Part shown: positions 56,853-64,000 of the stretch, one piece after another
How positions within the stretch are numbered: position 1 is the stretch's first letter
How the letters are laid out: every line of letters starts with the position of its first letter
NCBI GenBank assembly: GCA_002914805.1
Contig: JXTB01000192.1
Span: 576,380-640,379 of the forward strand
Direction: 5' to 3'
DNA length: 64,000 nucleotides
Source: Parasponia andersonii
Lineage: Eukaryota; Streptophyta; Magnoliopsida; Rosales; Cannabaceae
The notes under the pieces: generated by a model
What the model was told of the DNA's origin: nothing
Seen by the model: the letters and a program-made list of their open reading frames with translations, nothing else
The model's database searches: none
Program-made: the position numbers and the translations under genes

Positions 56853-59450
56853 AGATGCATGGAAGTCTCGTTTTCTGGTAATTTTTCTTCTTTTTATGTA
56901 TACCTTAATTTAGACATTCCATCAATGTTGTCGACTAATTATTTGGACGTGTGTATATTTTTATCTGATGCAGAAAACCATTAATTTCAATATTGAAGCC
57001 AACTTGATTTGAAGCAACGAGCGGGTATTGGTCTTTTTCAACAGAATACTTATTTTCAGAAGTTGCCGAGTTTTGAATTTGAGGCCCCGGACCGTTGCCA
57101 GGGTGATAGAACAGATGGACCAGAAGTGTGGCATTACTTACACCAAAGGTGCCTAATTTATTAATTTTCTTCTTCGCATGTTATCCCTTTCAAATTAATG
57201 GTTTTGTTTTTGTTGTTGTTGTCGTTGTCGTTGTTTTTTCTTTTCTTTTCTTTTTTCGTCAAAATAATTGTCTCTTATATTCCCTGTCACTACTTTTTTT
57301 GTTCTGTTATTTTGTTTGCAGATTTCGGGGTGTGCCGTTCTCTAGGTGGTGGTGATCTGACGATCAGTTTCTACGTCAATGAGGCCCCAATGTGGTATTT
57401 GCTTCCCAACATAATTAAACTCTCCACTCCCAGTTGTGAGTTCATCACTTTCTTGAGTACTTTTGCTGTCTAAACCAAATTATTCGGCTCCAAAAGTGCC
57501 TTTTCATTGCTAGTTGAAAGCTAAGAACTAATTCCGCAAGCATTGTTTTTTTCCCATTTTTCTGTTTGCTTTACTATCGTCTACTTTTGCACAGCAAAAT
57601 GATTATAGAATTTGAGAGCAGTATTTCTAACGATGTTTTCTCTTGTATTTTGTTGGCAGTTGGTAATTGTTTGATTACTTCCACAACAATGAAACACACA
57701 TCCTATTCTCTAAGGTAAATGAGAATTTTTCTGACTTTGGTCAAGGTCATGGAAAATTCTCGAAATTTATGATTCATTTCTCTGGAATTCTTTAATCGAA
57801 TCCTATAAGGTTCAGTGCTAGATAGAAGTCTAAAATTATTGAATAAGTTGTAGTTTGTTGCACATCCAAATGTTAATAGCCCAATGCTAATGTTCATTTT
57901 AGTTATAGGCTTGTGACCACCAGGATGCAAGGACTATAGTAATGCTCTATTTACTGGATCATGATGACTATTTTTCAGCTAAGAGTAATGATTCAATCCG
58001 GTGCAATGCCTTATTTTGGAACAACTTAGATGAATATTGGGAGGAAATGGCACCGCGTCTAGCATTAAGTGTTGGGAGTGCAGTGCACAAGTCCCTTGTA
58101 CAACAAATTGTAGGTACTCACCTTCGCACCATTCCTAAAACATGATAAAGAGTATATCTCGGTGCGTAGAACCATACTTGATCAAGTTTAATTCCTTTGT
58201 ATCCTTACTTTGCTATTATGAATAGTGATATGTTAATAGTACTTATTTTATTAATTTAGTAATTGCTTTCTAAGGTCCATAATGATAAAGTGTTACCTGT
58301 TATGCATGTTGCAGGGTTTCACAGGAAGGTGAATTGAAACTTCATGAGGTACAGAGATTATATTTGCTCTATATCCTTACTTTCTTTTCTTTTCTCCTTC
58401 TTTATCAATGTGGTCCTGGTCTACATATTTCTTTTATTTAATCGTATCTGATTTGAATCAACAGGCACGAATTATTTGAAGTAACAAGGGATCCTGTTTT
58501 AGACTTTATTGGTCTTCGTGAACAGTCAATTCAGAAGTGAATGAGTTTTGGATCTTAAGCCTGGACCTTGATTTTTTGGGGAGGATATGTTTTGTGTTGG
58601 GCCAGTGTTGCTAGGACTAATTTGGCTAATTAGAGGCATTACACTGGGTGGTTGATCAAAGGTCTGAGAATTTTAGACCGTTTGCAAGGTTTGGTTTGGT
58701 TCAATTACTTGATTTGAAGCAAAATGCCCATTCTCTAGGTGGTGATGTGATGAGTTTATATGTCAATGAGGCCCTCATGCCATTTTCTTTTAAGCAGGAA
58801 TTTGTCAAGTCTAGCCCACAAGTTCAGTCAGTTAAAAAGTAAGTTACAAGTCTGTTAATTAGTTGTATTCTTGTAAACTAGTGTCAGCGTTACACATGTC
58901 CTTGTTTGTGTATATGTAAGGTCAGTTTTATGGCTTATACATTATGTAGTTGATTCTATATTCTTGAGAGTCGGTGGTTGTTTGAAAGCTAAAACTAGTT
59001 GCAATCATTTTTTCCTTTTTTCATAGTGGAATACAGGCATCACCATCAGCAACTGGATGTAGATTCCCATAATGGGAATTGAACCTGTTTAAATCCTTGT
59101 GTGCACTGTATTTAGTTTCTCTTTCTCTTCTTGTCATTTGGTCTGACCTGTGGTTAAGCTTGAAGGAAGTTATTGACATTAATTCACAACAAAATCAAAC
59201 TCTCTACTCTATGAATTCAGTTCATCACTCTGTCTTACCTCTAGCTACTTAGATGGAAATACTCGGCTCCAAAATGTGTCTCATTTAATCTAGCCAGGGT
59301 AGAAACACAATCAAAAGGAGAAGCTACTTTTGAATACCAAGAACTTAATTTACAATTATTTCTTCTAACGGTACTAATATAAATCTCTACTTTTACAGAG
59401 AGAGAGAAAAGTCCATCTGATTCTGAGATTGAATTCCCATGATATATATT
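56853..59450 (+). other. NLR 3' region with blocks alpha, beta, gamma and delta (copy D)
   Basis: The most complete set. UTR donor-like TTTTCTG|GTAA near 56870; alpha at 57330-57500 after TTTGTTTGCAG; beta at 57975-58085; gamma at 58540-58690; a second alpha at 58725-58810; delta at 59060-59290. The first alpha contains an open frame (GGGDLTISFYVNEAPMWYLL) that ends at the same stop as the copy at 38.9 kb. Confidence 0.7.
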
Positions 59451-60020
59451 ATATATAAATATAGTAGCTTAGATACGTGCCTTAGACACGTGTTTCCCGT
59501 TATTATTGTTTTTTTGGGTAAAAGGAGAGACACGTATTAGTGCTGAGTCAAAAAGGTAAGACACGTATTGAGCTTCTATTAGGAAAAAAGGTTAAGGAAA
59601 AAAAAGTTAAAAAAAAAAAAAGAAAAAAGTAAAAGAAAGGACACAAGTGAAGCAGGATATGCAGAGGAACGTGCAGATGGGATTTCTGTTTCTAGCGGAG
59701 CAGTGTGGTGGAGCACCTTGATGGTGATACAGATATTATTCACAAGCAGTTATACAGCGACTGGCTACCTTGGTCAGACTTGGAACCCTCATGTGAAGAA
59801 ATTCATTCCTTAAAAATATACTATTGTTAACACATCATGGTTTGTAGGGGGATGCAAAGAAGAGATTTACTGTTGCGACGCTATTGGAGAAGGGAGGACG
59901 ATGGAACATGTGGTAGTATACTTCTAAATGATTTTTCAAAATCATATCAGAATGATGTGGAGCCATTATTTTATTTTATGTTTATTGGTTTTAAGTGTTA
60001 TCTATTTTTTATTTATAAAT
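59450..60020. other. Intergenic, nothing recognised
   Basis: A purine-rich run at 59560-59640 is followed by a more balanced segment with a 67-residue open frame at 59837 that resembles nothing known to me. Confidence 0.4.
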
Positions 60021-61250
60021 TTCATATTATGTCCCAATAATATATATGTGATGTTTATGAATGCAAACGTTTAAAAGTTTTCATGACTAATAATGAGTAA
60101 TAAATAATTGTTCGTGTGAAGTGTTCACATGTGAGAGATTAAATTATTTATTTCATTATGTCTAAATAAATAGGGAATTAATTAACTACCAAAATTAAAA
60201 TTTTAAATTATATAGATATAGATAAGATCTATATCTTAAACATATTTTAATTCAAATCTAGAGATATTCTAAGAGATTTATATAGTTAAATCTTTTATAA
60301 TTTAAAATTTAAAACTTATGAAGATTTCAAATTAAAATTGGAAAGAATATCTTATCTATCTAAATTTGTTTGATTTTGAAAGTAAAGTTTGTAGTTAATT
60401 TTAATGAGAGTAAAATGGATAATTAGAAATTATGATATAATTTCAGATTTGGCAAGATTTTAAACTTTCTATTTATTTTAATGAGATTAAAATAAATTAT
60501 TAGATATTATGAGATAAATCTAGATTTAAATTTATGTGATTGGATAATATTACTATATTAATTATTTGATAATTAATTTATGATTTGAAATTCAAATATT
60601 GTATTTAAATCAAGAGATAATCTAGAAGATTTAATAAGATTAAATTTTCAAAAGATTATCTATATAGGTTATCTAATAATTAATTTAAAGATTTGAAATT
60701 CAAATATTGAATTTAAATCTGGAAATAATCTAACAGATTAATGTGATTAAATATTTTAGGCAATAAATATTAATTATGTGATAATTAATTTGAGATTTGA
60801 AATTTAAAAAATAAATTCAAATCAACAGATATTTAAAGAGATTTAATTTGATTAAATCATGTATATATTTAATTTAAATGTTGTGAAGATTTTAATTAGT
60901 AAATATCTACTTTATCCAATTTAAATTTAAATAGAAAGTTTATATTTTATTTTAATGAGATTAAAATAATGATTTGAAAATTATGAGATAATTTCAAATT
61001 TGAAAATCCGATAAGCGGGAGATATTTTAATTATGAGATAATTAAATTTGTAATTCAAAAGTTGAATATGAATTTTGAAATATTCAAGGAGATTTAATTT
61101 AGATTAAATTGTTAATTAAATAAATTAGATTTTGTGAAAATCTTAATTATTTAAATTTGAATATTATTTATCACAATTATTATATAATAATATCTTTTGT
61201 GAAACGATTGTTCAATTATTAAATAATAATAAATGCTAAAATAATTGATA
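60020..61250. repeat. Very AT-rich diverged tandem-like repeats
   Basis: Loosely periodic units of roughly 110-130 bp, each with GATTTGAAATTCAAAT followed by ATTTAAATC and AGATAATCT-type words, for example near 60570, 60690, 60800 and 61040. May be part of a long LTR of the copia element to the right; not proven. Confidence 0.45.
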
Positions 61251-62150
61251 ATCATTAATTTTTCTATTTTATTAAATTCTGCTTATACTTAATTAGTATA
61301 TGAATAATGTTGCATACATATTCTATATAGAGTATTTAATTACATAATCTTAGTAACATGTCATATAGGATAGTAGAGCTACTCACATGCAAAATATGAG
61401 CATGCTTACATAACTGATTTTAGGTTATTAAGTAAGTTAGATAACTGGATAAAATCATTAAATCCCTAATTATAAAATATTGAGTGGGAGAAGGTATAAG
61501 ATATCTACGGTCTCCATTGTTGATTCATTATGTACTAGGATGAGCCTCGCCTTAGAATCTTGCTGAGCTTCTGTAGGAGGGTTTTCGTCCGGGTAGTACT
61601 GGAAATGAATTTCTTAGGATAATGTATTAGGTGGACTATATGAGGCCGATCACCCGTAGGAGACGGTCTTATATAGAAAGCTTAATTATTGAAATAATGG
61701 TTATACACTCAACTCGAAATACTAATATCCTCCTGTAGGAGTTCTTGTTAGTAGAGTAGAGGACTAAATTAAACAGCAGTTAAAAATATGGGATATGAGA
61801 TATTTGTCTTATTTTCTAAATGAAATTGTTTCAGTTTGACTTGTTAATTGCATGACTTCCCGTAAGAGGCTTATAACTAATGGAAAGTTGAATTACCATG
61901 AATATTAGTGATAATCCTAAGGATACTTCCCTTGCATATTGTAGATTTTATTTTACATTATGTTAATTATTCAACATATTTGTTGCATGATGTTTGCTAT
62001 TATATGAATTAATTTATTTTCATTCAAATAGATATGTCCTTAATTCCTTTACCCACTGTACTCACACTCACATAACTTGTATGGTTAGACTATGTTGTCT
62101 AGATTAGTGTAACCTAGATTTAATACTTATTGCTGATAAGTTATTAAGTT
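61250..62150. other. Intergenic or leader of the right-hand copia element
   Basis: About 61490-61760 is less AT-rich (TCGCCTTAGAATCTTGC, AGGAGGGTTTTCGTCCGG) and may belong to an LTR or leader, but no second copy, primer site or LTR end was found. Confidence 0.35.
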
Positions 62151-64000
62151 TTTACTCTTATATATTCGTCTATATTCACTGGTGAGACTAGTGAAGAAAA
62201 ATAAAGCATATATATGGTGGGAAAATTCCTAAAAAATTCATTGATACTTGTTGACATATGATGTCCAATATATTACTACATGAAATTCAAGGAATTTAAA
62301 CCACTACAATATTATGATAAATCTCAATGAGATACCTAATGAACATCTTCGCCAAGCTAAAGTAGCTAAAGGTAAATTTTCTAATCCCTAGCTAAAAGAA
62401 AAATGTTTCTTATATAGCATTAAAGAATATTGAAAGAAAATTGTTAGGGATACCTATACAATACTTGATTGGAAGGCAATAACAATTTATTATTTATTAA
62501 CTTATTTTAGTGGATGACTTAATGAATCTTGGATAGGATTTAAGAATCATTAATCATATTTACATGCCTATTGCAAAGGGTTCTATAGAAACCAATGGGT
62601 TTAGTGAAGATAAGATCACTAAGAGTAAGAACTACAATGGCTATAGTGTCTATACATAAAATGAGAAATATTTAAATTCATGTTTGATGAATTTATGAAT
62701 TAGGACATTAAAAATTTGATTTTTGTTTCATACTTGATGAAACGATATCATTCTGTTTGTCTCAATGACAAAATTTCTATGTGAAAGAATAATATTCTTA
62801 ATTGTGCTAAATGACATTTTTATTGACTTAAATTATTCTCATCGTATGATACTAATAATGTTAAGATTGAACATGATAAATCTAATCATAAGAAAGTAAG
62901 TAAGTACTAAGAATAAAACATATTTGTACTTCGGTTATATTAAACTAAATATGATCCAAAGATTGATTAAGGATAGGCATCTAAACTTGTTAGAAGCTAT
63001 ACATTCACCTGCGAATCCTATCTAGAAGGTAAAATGACTAAAAGGTCCTTTGTTAGAAAAGACCTAAGAGTACAAGAATGTTTTAAAAGTAGTACGTATT
63101 GTTGTCTGCGGGTACTTGAGCAATCAAGCCCAATGAGATTTTGAATATATCATTATGAATGATTATTCAAAAATTTTGTTATGCTTACCTAATGTGACTA
63201 CTAATTGAATTCTTTCGAAAAGTTCAAAGAATTAAAAGCAGAAACCAAAAGGTAATTAGGAAAAGCATAAAGACTCATCGATTGGATCGAAGCGTTGAAT
63301 ACCTCTATAGAGATTTCTTAGGAATATCTCATAGATAATGAAAATTTTTGGCTATGATTAAGTTGTTGTTCAATTATTCATTATTACGACCCCAAAGTAA
63401 GTTATTTCTTGAGAAACTAACTGATGATGTAATCAGCCTATCTACGACAGATAGATTAGAGTAAGCACTTAGGAAGGATAAATCACTAGAAGATCAACAT
63501 ATATCAGACCCTCATTGTAGTGGGAGGATTGTGAGACAATTTGGTAGATATTTGGAAATAGGAGAGTCCTATAACCTAGAATCTGATTACTTTATCTACT
63601 AAGAGGAAATGGATAATGTTGATATAGATCTTTGCAAAAGGCAATAAAATCCATATTAGAGTTTATATACTCTAATAGAATCTGGAATCTTATAGATCTA
63701 TTTAGAGGAGTAAAACCTTTCAAGTATAAATTAGTCTATAAGAGAAAAAGAAGAATAGACAGAAAAGTAAAGACTTTCAAGGCAAGTTAGTTGCAAAAAA
63801 ATTATATACAGAATGAATATCTATTCTGTTGTTATGATCAAGTCTATTCATATACTCTTTTCCGTAGTCATATCTCTTGATTATAAGAAATAGTAGATGG
63901 ACGTCAAGATAGCTTTCTTGAATAGCAATCTTGACGAATATATCTAAAAGATACAGCCAGAGGGATTCATTAAAAAAAACCAAGAAAATAAAGTTTGTGA
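62150..64000 (+). pseudogene. Ty1/copia Gag-Pol fragment, heavily decayed, runs off the right edge
   Basis: Pieces in order on the plus strand: possible Gag debris (62.3-62.9 kb); the pre-integrase region (HLNLLEAIHSP, then after a shift YLEGKMTKRSFVRK near 63.0 kb); integrase core scraps (EKFKELKAETKR near 63.22 kb, RLDRSVEYLYRDFL near 63.28 kb); the linker (SGRIVRQFGRYLE near 63.53 kb); and the start of reverse transcriptase (QGKLVAKK near 63.78 kb, MDVKIAFLNSNLDEYI near 63.92 kb, QPEGFIKK at the end). Frameshifts and stops occur every few tens of codons. Unlike the element at 1.6 kb in sequence. Confidence 0.85.

Noticed and set aside
57128-57473. Overlapping hydrophobic open frames as a membrane protein
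   Set aside because: The hydrophobic part comes from a poly-pyrimidine tract before an acceptor-like GCAG; only the alpha-block tail is conserved.
59837-60040. 67-residue open frame MVCRGMQRRD...
   Set aside because: No similarity recognised, no upstream signals, and it ends in AT-rich sequence; not supported as a gene.

Overview
This is nuclear DNA from a flowering plant, most likely a eudicot. The genes carry introns with GT/AG borders, the intergenic DNA is AT-rich with (TA)n and poly-T tracts, and the window is packed with LTR retrotransposons and MITE-like foldbacks. I cannot place it to a genus from the sequence alone.

Layout. 0.1-0.7 kb: two exons of an NRT1/PTR (NPF) transporter on the minus strand, running off the left edge. 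1.6-6.4 kb: a full-length but dead Ty1/copia element with both LTRs and a perfect 5-bp target duplication. 8.3-14.2 kb, minus: an intact six-exon CAD1 gene (MACPF protein, a negative regulator of plant cell death) with a 474-bp MITE in intron 1. 14.2-19.7 kb: AT-rich intergenic DNA with foldback elements. 19.7-22.9 kb, minus: a formate dehydrogenase gene that appears inactivated by three separate lesions. 27.2-31.7 kb, minus: a chimeric pair of Ty3/gypsy fragments. 34.2-37.2 kb: a complete single-exon CC-NB-LRR disease-resistance gene. Around it are paralogous debris: an N-terminal scrap (33.7 kb), a C-terminal LRR scrap (44.4 kb) and a large 5'-truncated copy (54.2-56.9 kb). 40.9-41.3 kb: a TRIM element. 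41.4-44.1 kb, minus: a Ty1/copia internal fragment. 45.6-54.2 kb: an 8.65-kb Ty3/gypsy element on the minus strand that has lost its RT-RNaseH-integrase core but carries an opposite-strand extra gene and two internal minisatellites. 62-64 kb: a heavily decayed Ty1/copia element running off the right edge.

How it fits together. About 23.7-59.4 kb is a decaying resistance-gene (NLR) cluster that grew by segmental duplication and was then cut up by retrotransposons. Its least expected feature is downstream of the genes. Four recognisable non-coding blocks (called alpha, beta, gamma and delta here) recur near every NLR copy, including one place where no NLR coding sequence remains. Several alpha copies directly follow a conserved splice-acceptor-like TTTGCAG, and the 3' UTR donor (TTTTCTG|GTAA) is conserved between the intact and truncated NLR. 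This points to a conserved, spliced 3' UTR architecture in this family. No wholly new biological system can be claimed; the most unusual items are the 3' UTR blocks, the antisense gene of the gypsy element and the triple-lesion formate dehydrogenase.
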